This document shows, piece by piece, positions 1 to 11,934 of a stretch of DNA of 64,000 nt. A model generated the notes under the pieces. It did no database searches. It saw nothing but the letters and a program-made list of their open reading frames with translations, and was not told the origin of the DNA. Made by a program: the position numbers and the translations under genes. The stretch comes from Prochilodus magdalenae (lineage: Eukaryota; Chordata; Actinopteri; Characiformes; Prochilodontidae), in the NCBI GenBank assembly GCA_024036415.1, contig JAMWET010000949.1, positions 270,501 through 334,500 on the forward strand. Reading direction: 5' to 3'. Every line of letters starts with the position of its first letter. Position 1 is the stretch's first letter.

Positions 1-215
1 GATGAGAGTGAAATGTGCTGAGCAAAGAAACAGAAGCAGGATCTTGGTAAAGATGTAGGAGCTGAAGCCATTTCATGAATTTTCCATTCCACCTTAAATG
101 GTGCTGTAGTCACAGTTCCATGCCTGTACATGCTGTAGCTTTTAAGGTGGAATGGAACATTTGATTAAGAAGATGGCGAATGGGAAGCCAGCTTCAGCTT
201 CATTTCAAGATGAAG
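1..215. repeat. Fragment of dispersed repeat
   Basis: The stretch around 35-75 (AGGATCTTGGTAAAGATG, then GGAGCTGAAG) is closely similar to 31650-31680, and 165-205 (gaatgggaagccagcttcag) resembles 40612-40640. Copies at three unrelated places suggest an old dispersed repeat. I cannot name the family or fix its ends. Confidence 0.35.
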
Positions 216-419
216 ATCAGCCACGCCTATATAGATTTCCTGGTAGGTTTCTCCACATAGTGTACCATATTTGTTGCTGTTGCTCTGTCATTGTCGTATG
301 TAAATGTTGGGGGGTATAAATATTAGTCGAGACTGTTATGAAACAATTTTTTGTATTTTGGAATTGGATTGGTTTACTGTCCTCTTTTGCAAATGGGGGA
401 TTTGGATTTGTGTTAGACA

Positions 420-970
420 AAAGACTTCGAGACCGACGTGTGCAGAATTAAAAAACCAGGAACGGTTTATTTACAAACAGGCAATCTCAGCAAGCACCAG
501 TAAACAGCATAACAAAGGGAGAAGCTAAATCGGAGTCAGAGACAGGCGGAGGTCAGAACCAGGTAGAACAAGCAGCGAGGGCAATCAGGTTTACAGGGGA
601 AGACCGAAGGGGAAAACCAAAGTGAGAAAGCACAGGATCAAACTGTAGAGTCAGAGCACGAGCAAAAGGGATTAAGCGAAAGAGTAGTAGAGGAACGAAG
701 GGAGTCGGAAACCAGAATGAGACAACAAGAGAAAGGACCGCTCAGGATTACTAAACTAAGTTTGGCAAAGCTTCGCAAAGTGGGAGTGTTTGTGTGTGGC
801 TTAAATACCGGAAGTAAGTGATTGGTAACAGCTGTGGCTAAAACTCAGGCAACCTAGAGCGTATCACGGAGTCCGAACGGGGGCGCATAGATATGACGTC
901 ATCGAGCGTGGCTCTCTGGGAAGTGGAGTCCCGAAGAGCGGGGAAGCCGGGAAGACCCGGAGGCGTGACA
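420..970 (-). mobile_element. Retroelement-like dispersed repeat (terminal region)
   Basis: Read on the minus strand this block begins with TGTCACGCCTCCGGGTCTTC, passes a GC-rich part with TGACGTCA (about 895-902), a TATTTAAGCC-type promoter-like stretch and a run of CTGGTTC/CTCTGTCTG-type words, and ends near an oligo-T (about 450). This order is typical of abundant fish repeats that resemble LTR or retroelement ends, as I remember them. No coding remnant is visible. No second copy is evident in this window, so the assignment rests on resemblance only. Confidence 0.4.
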
Positions 971-2160
971 ACTTGAAGGAGGAGGCAACAATGTCTTTGA
1001 GGTCAAGGGTATATCATGTTGCCAGTGTATAAGTAAACATGACATATGGTTTTCTGTTGTATGGCACCTATAAATATATATGTTTGCTTTTTTCTGATGT
1101 TGAAAAATGAGTTATTTCTATTAAATTTTAATTTTAATTTTAAATTTGACTTTAGCATAGTGCTGTATGTTAATGTAATAACCATTTCAAGTAGGCCAAT
1201 TATCAATGAAAGGTTGGACCAAAAGAGGTGGTGTTTTCAACCTGTGTGAAGAAACCTGGGAATATGACAGTGATGCTTCACCAAACAGCACATGTACCTT
1301 ACTGGAAATGCTAACGATATAAAAGAGATGTTGTGTTGCATGTTTGTCTGTGTGATTTTTCTAATGCTTATAATCCTCATTTTGTGTTGGAGCCCTTTTT
1401 GTGACTGTGAGTGTGACTAATCTGAGCCATACGGCCCAAGTAGTATTTTAATATAGCAATAATAGGAATGCCTTTATGACACATTCTGAGGCGTAGCATA
1501 CTGTAGCGCCAGTTCCGAGAAATTGCTTTGTGTTCTCTTTGCACAATGTGTTCTAGCATGTTTCCATAACACACTTCAAAGCATTTTTTGCCACTGGTTT
1601 ACAGCGCAGGGGCTTCACAAGTGCGTGTCTCATGCTCAGCGTCAATAGAGGGGACGAGCGGCCATTTCACGCGTCATTACTGTAGCAAACAAACATCAGC
1701 ACCACCGGCCCGCTTAAACAAAACAGCTGAACAACAGATCAACACATCAGAGAACAGACATCCAAGAAATGTTTTTGTTCCTGGCCCCCATCCCCCCACA
1801 ACACGAAACCCAAGCTGAGCTTCCTCAGGCTGCTGTCAGGAGTGTGTATTAGATTGCGTCCTGAGGCGCTGCACCTGGGTGCTGCTGACGCAACCAGCAG
1901 CCATGCCGGCAATATTTATGGTCACTTCAGGGTGACCACAGATGTGTGAACATCTTCTGTCTGGGACATGTCGCCCCAATTCCTCTGGCTTGCCATGTTG
2001 GCTGGGCTTTCTGTTGTGCTCCATGCACATGCTAAGCAAATACAGGTTTATTTCTATACCCTGTCAAGATATGGGGTTATATGTGCCAGTACCTCTATGT
2101 AAGAGTTGTGATGATATGCCTCATATGCATTATATTCAGTATATATCTATAGGTAAGCAC
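971..2160. other. No gene seen; unique sequence
   Basis: The segment is mostly AT-rich, unremarkable sequence (oligo-T and TTTAATTTT runs at 1110-1150). The part from about 1595 to 1720 is richer in CpG and repeat-free. The short open frames have no recognisable domains or splice context. Confidence 0.4.
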
Positions 2161-2163
2161 ATC

Positions 2164-2165
<2 letters not shown>

Positions 2166-2202
<37 letters not shown>
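2166..2202. repeat. (CA)n microsatellite
   Basis: Uninterrupted CA dinucleotides for about 37 bp. It ends 8 bp before the left inverted terminus of the adjacent Tc1-like element. Confidence 0.95.
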
Positions 2203-2204
<2 letters not shown>

Positions 2205-2210
2205 TGCAAC

Positions 2211-3261
2211 CCAATCTAAAATGTCTTTGTTGGCAAATGCATGTGAACCTCTGCTTTCAGAAACCAGTGTGACTCCCTTGAGCAGCAATGACTTCAACCA
2301 AACAATTTCTAGAACTGCTGATCAGCACTGCACACGGAATCTTGGCCCATCAACTGTGTTATGCTGGTGGGCTGTCTTGCATGGACATCACACCTCTGCC
2401 TCAACATTTCCATTGGAATGAAAGGTCTTGGCTTTGGCTCCAAGATTATATTTCTTGTGCTAGAACCATTTGTTTCAGGGTTGTTGGCGTCCTCCGTTTA
2501 ATTTATGGATGTATTTCCTGACATTGTTCTGTAGAGGTTCTTGATACAATCCACATTTCATAGTTCCATCAAATGATGACAGCCCTAAACTGTGATACAG
2601 CCACCACCAACATGGAATAAGGTTCTTATGTGGGGATGCAGTGTTCGGTTTTGCCAAACATATCATTTAGCCATAAAAATCACATTTTGGTAAAACATCC
2701 TGCCCATATAACCCTATTTCAGTAGTCTTCTGGCTCATCCAGGTGCTCTTTGGGAAACGCTAAACAGGCAGAAATGGTCATTAAGAGTAGTGGCCTTCAC
2801 CATGCTATCATTCCATACAGGCTATGCTTGTTCAGTGTTTTTACTAGAGGACACATGAACACTGACAGTACTGAGTGTTAGAGATGCCTGTAGATCCCTA
2901 ATTGTTACCCTGACATTCACTGTAATCTTCCAGAATATTCTGCATCTTAGCCTTGGGATCTTTTTTGTTGGATGACCAATCCAGGGACGGTGGCGTTGAA
3001 TTGTAAACTATTTGTTTGACAGTGTATCGTGAAGTCTAAGGACCTCATAAACCTAATTTGAGTAAGGCATGGCATGCATTAACATGTGTGGTAAAGGCAG
3101 GATTTTGATGGTGAAGACTTGAGTTGATAGTTTTTCAAATATACTATGTTCGGCTACACTCCCACACTGTAATAAAATTGCACAAACCTCCTGGCCTTTA
3201 TTATCCGCCATACCATTCTAGAGACTGACATACTTTTGCCAACAAAGACATTTATTGTTGG
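2211..3261 (-). mobile_element. Degenerate Tc1/mariner-like element with inverted ends
   Basis: The left end (2211-2240) contains ATGTCTTTGTTGGCAAA and the right end (3233-3261) contains TTTGCCAACAAAGACAT, its inverse complement, giving inverted termini of about 30 bp. Inside, on the minus strand near 2580-2620, codons for a Gly-Gly-Gly motif match the GGGSIMVW region of Tc1 transposases, followed by a YQEPLQNNV-like segment (about 2535-2560). Frames are broken by stops and shifts, so this is a dead copy of about 1.05 kb, shorter than the 1.3-1.6 kb of intact Tc1 relatives. The group is fairly secure, the subfamily unknown. Confidence 0.7.
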
Positions 3262-4084
3262 ATTACTCTGATTAATAAATTGATAAAAATATTATATAAC
3301 TGTTTGTGATATTTGGTTTATTGGGTTCTGTTTATTCAGTGTTTAGGCCTAATTGAGGACATAATCATATTTTATATAATATCTATGTAAGATTCCATAA
3401 TATCACATATTTCCAAGCAGCTCTATATTTAATAAAACCACATCTGTTTTTAATGAAGTCTAGACATGATCATCATCCATGGATCTATTGAAGGAAGTGG
3501 AACACTAACGAAAGTCTTGTCTACCCAGGAGCTGTGGATTCCCCTCACTCTCAAAACAAAGCCAAAGGTATATAGGGAAGCTATGAAGACGGTATAGCTC
3601 TACATATCAATATTATTGATAACGCTGATCCACTGCCACTCCCTCTTGCCTTGTCCTGTCATGTCTCATTCTGCGGTCAGACACTTCGAGGCGGTGTATT
3701 GCTGTGTACTCTGTCTCAGATCTGATTTAATCACAGTTTGCAGACGTTTGCTGTAATTTGTAACGACATTGCTGTGATGGATGTCAGTTACTGAAGTAAA
3801 TTATGGAAATTCTTGACTTTTTCCCCAACATGAGATCAGTGTGTTTTATTGCTGACCCCTTATTGAGAAAGTAATTTGTTAATAACAGCTGTGGTAAGCT
3901 AAGAGCCTCTTCTGCCATATAAAAAATCCCCCCATTCCTTTAAATGTTCCAACCCACAACATACTGCAGTAGGAATAATGAAAACAAAAATTTTCCTCCC
4001 GTGTAAAACCTCAACTCCAGGAGCATTTTACACACATAGCGGGCAAACATATTCCCTCTACCCAACATCATCTTACAGGCCCAG
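3262..4084. other. No gene seen
   Basis: AT-rich intergenic sequence without a recognisable repeat, exon or RNA gene. Confidence 0.4.
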
Positions 4085-4225
4085 GGAAAGTAAATGTGTG
4101 CTTTCTCTCTAATGAGGTTAATCCTGTTCCTGCAGGCAAACAGTAAACATGCACTAAGTAAACCCTCTGGATAATGTTCCAGTCATCACCACTAAAACAC
4201 TGATATATTGCACCATATTTCTCTC
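4085..4225 (+). repeat. Dispersed repeat, copy 1
   Basis: The words TCTAATGAGGTTAATCCT and GCAGGCAAACAGTAAACATG recur with few changes at 28345-28395. The two copies define an unnamed dispersed family. An open frame on the opposite strand here (4068-4352) is best explained as a by-product. Confidence 0.5.
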
Positions 4226-4511
4226 CTCGCCATGTGGACATGTCAAACATGTCATTCCTAATTTTGAGTAATATTTCTCTAAGCATTCCTGTCACCAACT
4301 GCAAGGCTGATGTCTCTTGTTCAAGCCACACAGTTTCAGAGAAACTTAGCATGCTAATGCTAACCCAGCATAGCCAAAAGCTAGCAAGCTAGACCACCTG
4401 TTTCTAGCTGCCTGCTGCCCGTTATTCATCTTTCCATATACCAACATTGTATATTCCTTCATTCATGTGTTGCTTTGTCCGTCTATTTGCTAGTCCTAGT
4501 CGTTCAGGGAC

Positions 4512-4612
4512 AGACGGGCAGGGAGGAACTTCTACTTTTACTGCAGCCAACTTTTACCCTGGGTATCTCTACTTTAAGTCAACTACATGGTTTGTATACA
4601 TCGCCCACCCCT
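4512..4612 (-). repeat. Fragment of 'auxiliary' dispersed element (reverse copy)
   Basis: Read on the minus strand it matches the start of the element at 14714: GGTGGGCGATGTATACAAACC, then TTAAAGTAGAGATACCC, then AGAAGTTCCTCCCT. The copy is truncated after about 100 bp. Confidence 0.6.
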
Positions 4613-5989
4613 GCTAAATAATGCCTTCAGCAATAATGACCTAAGTAACAGTGCCTTTTACAAAGGCATCAGGTCAAAAGGCTACTTAAGTTCTGGTTAG
4701 CAAATACAACTGCAGTGGAACGTCTTGGTAAATCCAACATCTAGCCGCACCACCAACAAAATGACAATAAGGGATTAATAACTATATAAATAATCATGAC
4801 TAAATATGAATGGCAAAAAATGTAGATTATTTCGCTTACTACTGTGCTTGAGTAAAACTAATAGACTTGGAAATACTCAGGAGAGAAACAATCAGTCAAC
4901 ATTAATGTTTAATGTAAATGGAACTAGTTAGTACCCAGCTCTGGCTTTACTCTCTCCAAACACTGGGCCTCTCTAAAACTCTTTCCAGCATTTGAATTTG
5001 ATGTATATAGTTATGAGCTGATACCATGTGATGAGCTGCTTTATGTCTGACACAGCTGAAGACTGGATGGTTAGCATGTGATCTATAATATCAAATTTCA
5101 TTACGTGTGGCGACCACACAGAAGCCATTTCATTCATTTTGCTATTCACTGCTATATCATTATAGGACACATGTAGTAAGCCAGCCGGTTCTTCTTAGTA
5201 ATAAGCATGTTCGAGACTTAGTGGGGGGCTGACAGTTCCATATTTGCCAGATTCTGGAGTGGAAAACATGAGGAACTTTCTCCTCTTCTCTCTCCAAATG
5301 AAACCATGTCTTAATGATTGAAGTTTATAGAGGAAGGTCAGTGGTTTCTGCCTGCGGGCCCTGAGGCCCCTTCAGGCGCTGTATATCAACCCAGGGCAAT
5401 AAACGCCGCTGGCAGGATTTCCCAGGACAAAGGCAGGTGCTGCTTGCTCTCCTTGGTGCAGATACACATGTGGTTCAAGGTCAAGGTGAGACCCAATATC
5501 TGTGAGAATGGAGGAAGCGTGCTGAAAAGCTGAGTACAATACATTTTTATAACTTTGGCATTTTCAGGGCTTGGCTTTATTTATGCTTCTGGCCAGTGAG
5601 CTTTAGGTCTACATTAACAGAAGTAGTGCATTTTGTTGACTTGACTTTTTTAAGAATGATTCATCATGGCTATGATTCTATTTTTTAGAACTAAGTCAGG
5701 TGAGAATAGAGAATATTAGAAATAATACTATATAATTATATAATAATATAATGAATTATTTAATACTGAATTAAATTAACTCTAAATTAATTACCGGAAT
5801 TAAAGTAGTCAAAATTTAAAGGAAAACAGCAATGTAAGATCTACTGTCACAGCTTGAATGATGATACATTTACATGGTAATGGCCATTATGATAAGGCCC
5901 TTCTAAATGGCGGTATGGACATTAGATTTGGCCTGCTAGATGTGCATTGTAACCCGACATCTTCATCCAAAAATAAATCCAAAGATATT
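4613..5989. other. No gene seen; AT-rich
   Basis: No exon-like or repeat-like signal was recognised. The part from 5700 to 5830 is extremely AT-rich (ATAATTATATAATAATATAA-type). Confidence 0.4.
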
Positions 5990-6210
5990 TTATCAGCTCC
6001 CCTAACCATATAGGTAGCTGTACAGCTACAGACTGTAGTCCAGCTGTTTCTCTGCATACATTGTCAATCCTCTTTCAACCTGGTCTTCAATGCTTAGGAC
6101 CCCCAAAGGGCCACCAGAGAGCAGGTATTATGGGTAGTGGATCATTCTCAGCACTGCAGTGACACTGATGTGGTGGCGTGTTTGTGTGTGTTGTGCTGTG
6201 TTGTACATGA
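5990..6210 (+). mobile_element. MITE-like repeat, copy 1
   Basis: Contains TACAGACTGTAGTCCAGCTG, GGACCCCCAAAGGGCCACCA and TGGATCATTCTCAGCACTGC. The first part recurs at 32260-32345, the region around GACTGTGGTCCACCTGTTG at 55930, and in reverse at 57560-57680. It is a non-autonomous DNA-transposon-like family. The copy at 57530-57755 shows its TTTATTAG-type ends. Confidence 0.6.
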
Positions 6211-6776
6211 GTTTTGGTTTTCTGTTGGTTTTCCGCAAAACCTTGTATCCAGTACCTGATACTGTTTTAGGTATCACTGTCGTTAAGGTTCCAAGCGAGC
6301 TGAACCGAAACTAAACATGCTGCAGACAACTTATTGCTTTTAGGGAGGTGTTAGAAGCAAGAAGCCACTTTTCCACCTTGAACCCATATGCTAACCTTAG
6401 CTACTAGGTCAGCGTACCCTCATACATTGCCTTCTAGCAACCAGAATCTGAACTCTGATGTAATATTCCCCAAACTCTCTTTCTTCTTGCAGCAGTATTT
6501 TGTTTTGCTGCCCTCAGCCTCTTCTGAATACTTGGTTTCTGTCACATCACAGCAGTTTCATACTATGACCAGCTACATTAAAGTAGGCAGCCCTGCTGTA
6601 TCTCTGCCAGAAGTAGACCAGGTCTGTTGGTGGACCTGATGCAGGTTTTAAATATGTGGGCCATCCTTGGCTCAATGCAGATTGCCAATGAAGACAATGG
6701 GCCAGCAGTGAAGTCAGTGGGCCACATCTGCATGTTATCTGGGATGTCACTCCAGCAGCTATGGGATGCACTGCAG
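6211..6776. other. No gene seen
   Basis: No recognisable repeat or exon. A block of TGTGTTGTGCTGTGTTG at about 6185-6207 belongs to the preceding element. Confidence 0.35.
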
Positions 6777-6854
6777 TCAGTAAGGTCCTGTTGGATTGTT
6801 ACAGGTATAGAAATGGTTCCCTATACCTGTAACAACCCAACAGGACCTTACTGA
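6777..6854. other. Near-perfect hairpin (34-bp stem, 10-nt loop)
   Basis: The left arm 6777-6810 and the right arm 6821-6854 are inverse complements over 34 positions with a single mismatch, separated by the 10-base loop AAATGGTTCC (6811-6820). In a minus-strand transcript the mismatch becomes a G-U pair, so the whole stem would be paired. Size and shape resemble a microRNA precursor. A recent inverted duplication or a small foldback element would look the same. There is no gene close by. Confidence 0.85.
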
Positions 6855-7199
6855 GTCACTCCCTAGCTGCTGTCCCTACTGCGGCAGCTACTATGGAGGT
6901 GGTCATAATAATGTGACTCGACTGTGTATATCTGCAGTGGAAAACAAAGTAGCTGTCACCAAAGGCAAGTAGAGTTGAGTCGAGCCATGTGGTGAAAAAG
7001 TACCATGAAAACTGGCACTAATCTTTCCTAACAGTGTGAATCGTAACATACATGCAAAATAAACGACATGAGAAACGAATACCCTAGAACACTACCCTAG
7101 AACCAATTGTACGGGTATACAGACTCAGTGAGGACGGTCACGGGATGGATGGGTTTAAAGGATGGGCCTCCTGCGTCCTGGCTTTGAATTTGGCATCCA
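6855..7199. other. No gene seen
   Basis: Unique-looking sequence without exon signals. Confidence 0.35.
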
Positions 7200-7640
7200 T
7201 TTGTCAGACGGAGCATATGGGTTTAAGGCAGGTCTTTTGTTCGTGTCAAAATGTCTGGTGAAGCAATTTCCCCCCGGCTTCCATGCGGGGATGCTCGAAT
7301 GACCTCTGTGTGACGTTCACTGTCTTCTCACAGAAAACCAGCAGCGGCCGAGAGGGGATCTTGCGTGCTCATCTGCCTTCACCGCTCTTTGTCCTCGATT
7401 TCACCCAGACAAAATGGCTAGGAAATTAGATTCATGTCACAAACATTGCATTTAAAAAAAAAAGGGGGAAGAAAAAACGGCTGGCCGTCCGCGACAGGCC
7501 ATCCCTGAGAGCACTGCTTCATTATTCACTAGCCAATGAACTCTGCAGGACCTTCTTGTGGTGTGTGGCGTGTGGGTGTGTGTGCACGCGCTGCAGGAAG
7601 CCGATGAATTATTCACGAGCTACTTTTAAGGAAGCATTTA
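7200..7640. other. Repeat-free, GC-richer island (possible conserved non-coding element)
   Basis: Higher GC and CpG than its flanks (for example CCCCCGGCTTCCATGCGGGG, near-palindromic, about 7271-7290), no known repeat words, no sustained open frame with codon-like character. A CTTCATTATTCACTAG stretch is at 7517-7532. Conservation cannot be tested from one sequence. Confidence 0.25.
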
Positions 7641-9354
7641 TACCATCTCAAGAGTGGTGCTCAGTTCAGGATGCTTTGCTCTTACTCCTCTGTCATACCT
7701 CCCCCATATCTAAGATTATACTAAGCACTTTAGGGTTTCTCCAAAGGACTGGCAGATTTTGAAGTGATAGTTTTCCCTTCTCTCAAAGGCCAAGACACGC
7801 TTGATGTCCTAAGTTTGCTTCTTTAGATTTATGCTGGAGCTTTAGGGCAAAAGTGGCTAATAAGCACTGAAAGCTTATGAGAACAAATGAAGACAGCATT
7901 GTACAAACTGGAGGCCTAAATTATTAAACACCTGCCTCAAACCACATCAAGCTGTCAAGTAATCCAGTGGCATAGTGTTCAGTTACGCTTGGGGGAAGGG
8001 GGGAACTGCTCAGGCCACTTGACCTATAAATGATAAGGGTTCCATGTTAAGGAATTACAGTAGGATATGTTCCACCTGGAATGTGCTGATATGATCCGCT
8101 CTACCATGTGTTTCCAGTAGAGTCATTTATGATGAATATAGTTATATTCATTTCAGACTTCAGAGAACCATCTGTGGTCTCAACCTAGACATCATAGTGA
8201 ACAACTCAGACTGAAGCTGCACTATGTAATATTATATGTATTAAGTATGCTTTGCTCTTGGGGTCCCCCTGCAGTTGCGAAATGAAACAGGACACCACTG
8301 CTGTCAATACGAACCAAGCTTTGAGTCCCCCTCATGGACAGCTGTACACATCCAGCTAGCAGGCAACGTTCCCAGAGCTCCAGCTAACGTTGCCTACATG
8401 TTCTAATAAAGTTGTGTTAGCTCTGTCGTGTCAGGGCCACAGACTCAAAAGAAGAACATTTCCAGCACAGCACACGGTGAATGCTTTATGGGTGTTACTG
8501 AGACCTGAGATGACAGAATTAAAACATTTATGGAACACTGCACTGCATATTTTCTAGCAGGGAATGCATTTGCAGACAGGCTGAAGAATATGGAGCCGGC
8601 AAAGACAACATCAGAAGTAGAGAACCATGTGAACTGACAAACTAGAGTCATATGACAGGATATTACACAAATATGACTCTGTGTGGTTTTATTAATAGTG
8701 ACATCAGAGATGAAATACTGCCTTTGTGTTCAACCCATATAAGCTGCATTGTCTGCAAAGTGTTTGAACGTGTAGAATGTGTGCAGTCAAATAAAATGTT
8801 GCTGGTCACACGATATAGGTGACACATAGGTACACTACCCAATGTGATTTAGTGCAAGCTTGCAGACTTTTAGGACTCATTTAGAATGAGGCCAAACAGG
8901 GACTGGCCAAACCTTCTGGCATGAGATGAAATGCATGCTAGTTTAAAACACTGACTTTTGCCATCTGGAAAAATGACCAAACTCCATGAGACGGGGTGAC
9001 ACAGATGAGCTACATTCCAATCTTCCATAAATGACATTAGCAGGGATGTAGGTGGAGCAAAGTGTCCTGCATGATTCACCAAGGTTACATAGTGCTAGAG
9101 AAGGCATTCTGGGCCTGGAGTGGCAATGACAGAGATGGCATTCTCCTTGTTACAGGTCAATGTTCTATCAAAGTAATTCTGAAGCTGTTATTTTAAGGCA
9201 GCGCTCTTGCATAATATTGCTATAGAATAAAAAGAGGTAGCTTAGTATTACTAAATAAGTAGATCAAAATATAGTGTGCAAGGTGAGTCTGACATATTCA
9301 CCCAATCGTCTGCAGTCTCAGGATGGATTTCATGGGAGATTGTGAGAGGTCCGG
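7641..9354. other. No gene seen
   Basis: Intergenic sequence. One short foldback is present: AGGCAACGTT (about 8361) and AACGTTGCCT (about 8386) are inverse complements separated by about 16 bases. No exon or named repeat was recognised. Confidence 0.35.
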
Positions 9355-9573
9355 CTACATTTACGACATTTAGCTGACGCTCTGATACAGAGCAACTTAC
9401 AAGGCTGATCGCATTATAGCTAGGCCAATGTAGTTTTAGGAGTCTTGCCTAAGGACTCTTATTGGTGTAGCTTAGCATAGTCACCCAGACCTGAAATTGA
9501 ACCCCTGTCTCCTATCTGGTGCAGAAGCACCCTGGCAGGTAGTGTTGTTATCTGTTATGCCACACCAACCACT
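9355..9573 (-). mobile_element. tRNA-derived SINE (reverse copy, degenerate)
   Basis: Reverse complement of the SINEs at 22124-22338 and 40390-40603: the tail block appears as GACATTTAGCTGACGCTCTG near 9365, and the middle as AAGGACTCTTATTGGTGTAG near 9451. The tRNA-like head at the right end is decayed and its B box is poorly preserved, so this is an old copy. Confidence 0.8.
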
Positions 9574-9875
9574 CAATATTCAGGTCTCGATGCAAATGTA
9601 ATGTTTTACTGATGAGCAACAATAGATAATGTGCTTACAATCTCACAATCCATCTTTAACTTCAAAGACTTCTCCTTGAATACCCTTCCCAACCTCCTGA
9701 AAATGTTTTCCTGCACATTGTATGCAATTACACATTTACACCAGAGGGGTCACCAAATCCCCATATCCTACATAGGGCAGCTTGAAATATATAACGTTCT
9801 CAGACATGCGCTTGTTTTCTTGTGGATGTTCTTTATATATATTAAATAAATAGCCTGACTAAAAAGTTTGAGAGT
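9574..9875. other. No gene seen
   Basis: AT-rich sequence with a 72-codon open frame (9631-9849) without recognisable features. No repeat identified. Confidence 0.3.
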
Positions 9876-9879
9876 TCTG

Positions 9880-10220
9880 TCTCTTTCACCTCATTAAAAT
9901 GCTCTGACAGAAAGGCTTTGGCGAAGATGCTTTCTCCGTTTTACCTTGAGAGCAAGCACCCCCAGCTAAACACATTTGCAAAGGGATTAGCATAAAGTTG
10001 AAGGCGTGAAAATACAGCTTTACTTTAATTAAGCTCCTTTCTAAACTCTACGTATCACGCTCAGGGCCTTTTGTTGGGAAGGCATTAGGGCTAGTCAAGC
10101 AGGGGGCCAGAGTGGCTAATAAGCCGCATACATCTGCATGCATTTCCGAATAGGTCCTCTCCCAGAAGCGGGGCTTACACGCAGGATCAGCGCTGGAGCA
10201 GGACGATAATTCCACATCAT
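9880..10220. other. Repeat-free island with homeodomain-like motifs (possible conserved non-coding element)
   Basis: Contains ATTTGCAA (9974-9981, a POU octamer-like word), GGATTAGC (9984-9991, OTX/PITX-like), TTTAATTAAG (about 10024) and TGCATGCAT (about 10136), with no repeat words. The motif density is suggestive only. Confidence 0.3.
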
Positions 10221-10644
10221 CCCCTCAGAGCTTTGAAGTTGAGTTCCCCTTCACTTGTTTCGCCTGCATTAGTGCTGTTCCAATGAAGCAAAGCCACCCA
10301 AATTACACTTCTGAGTGGCCAACACCTGGGTAGCACCACCCTTCTTTGCACTAATTGGTCCACGGAGTATAGCATAAGCCCTCCCTCGGGGCCATGCCAG
10401 CCAATCAGAAGGCTTCTCCTCCGGGTTATGTGCACAGGCAAAGACGGCACTTTATCTTTCTCTTTCTGCACCATTGGCACCAATTATCACAACATGGGAC
10501 CCCACTGAGCTAGCAGGGTGTGAATTTAGATGGCATCAGCTTTGAAGTACCTTTAAGATGAATTTGGTGGAAGCTCTGAAAAACATCTAGCTGGGCCATT
10601 AGGCCAGAAAAGCGTTACCACATATTCTCATAAGGATAATCCGT

Positions 10645-11013
10645 ATCCCCTTTGAGGTAGCACTTTAGGAAAAGACTACCTTTATAGAGGTATTAAAATG
10701 AGTTTATTAAAGATTATACATTTTAAAATAAGTAGCTACTACACATTAATAAAAGGGGCAAAAGTGACTTGTTGTTCGCCCAACAGTGACCCCAAATTTT
10801 TTTAAATGTTAAAGCTCAGATTGTTTAGATAATTAGATTGTTAGATGTTTAGATTGTTTAGTTTACTAAACTTAATTTCATTTAATTTAGACCAGCTCAT
10901 TTTTGCCCTTTTTATTACTTTGTAAAATGTTTATGACCTAATTAATAGCCAACTAATTTTAAACCATTTATAAACCTTTTATAAGGTAGTCTTATTCTAA
11001 AGTGGTACCCCCT
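10645..11013. mobile_element. MITE with inverted ends
   Basis: The left end reads GAGGTAGCACTTTAGGAAAA, then GACTACCTTTATA. The right end (about 10975-11013) is TATAAGGTAGTCTTATTCTAAAG, then TGGTACCCC, which is nearly the inverse complement. The interior is AT-rich and non-coding, the pattern of a miniature inverted-repeat element of about 370 bp. The superfamily is not clear from the ends. Confidence 0.7.
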
Positions 11014-11054
11014 TTAACATTTCAGGGCAGAAAATCCAAAAATATCACTAACAT

Positions 11055-11220
11055 GCACTCTTAAAAACCAATACGATCCTAAATGGTTCTTTGCCTCAAC
11101 CATAAACATGTGGAGCTTCTTTCAGGAATCTGCACCTCTACATATTTCCTGCACACAATGCTTTTTTAAGCAACAATACCCTGCATGGTTCTTCCAGAAC
11201 CCAAAAGTGGGTCCTTAATG
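11055..11220. repeat. GGTTCTT/AAGAACC repeat-family member
   Basis: Starts with CACTCTTAAAAACCAATACG and carries AATGGTTCTTTGCC and CATGGTTCTTCCAGAACCC. Similar AGAACC/GGTTCT-rich blocks lie at 18075-18235 and 43150-43345. This fits a widespread fish MITE-type repeat, name not known to me. Confidence 0.5.
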
Positions 11221-11934
11221 TCACACCTTCCAATGCCACCCCAACAAACCCAAATAATCCAGCTGTAATTAATTTATAATTGTCTAATAATGTAGCTTGC
11301 AAACTTTACTACACATGGTCTGATTATTCATAAGGACAGACAATTCACTCATGTACAAGTGAAAGAAATATAGCAGTTGGGGACTCATGATAGCACCCTG
11401 ACAGACACTTGTGTGCCAAAAACATACAATGGGCGAACTGGCCTTCCTCATGTAGCTGAGCAGAACTGATTCACATACTGGGAAGCCATTTGCATGCCTA
11501 TTAAACAAAAGCCCTGGTAAATCTCCCTAAATCCTTTCTCACACCCTCGCCAAATGGCACCGTAAGAACCGCTCCAGCAAAATATTTACAGAGGCCGCTG
11601 GGCCTGAAAGTCAAATCAGCACATTTTGGGCCTTTTCTCTGAGGGGTTTGGGGAGAATGTTTGTCCATCTGTGCACCCAGATAACCCAATTCAGGATCCC
11701 AAACACAAACTCACTGCCCAATTCATCCGGCGTCACTGAGCGAGGATGCCTCCGCTAGGAAATATTACTGTACCTGCGTCAGGTTGAAGTAAGGTGGAAT
11801 GGCAGTAATTTAATCACCTGTATTTCACTAGGTTTAGTGAAAGATGTGATGATGTAGGGTTCAGGATTTCTAACCAGGCCTTTGCTTCAAAGCCCACAGT
11901 TGGATGACCATCATAGTGTCTGAAATTGAGCTGT
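11221..11934. other. No gene seen
   Basis: Contains open frames of 62-74 codons on the minus strand (11284-11689) with no domain, no splice support and no repeat match. Confidence 0.3.

Noticed and set aside
4068..4352. 94-codon minus-strand open frame
   Set aside because: Overlaps a dispersed repeat whose other copy (28325-28450) does not keep the frame.
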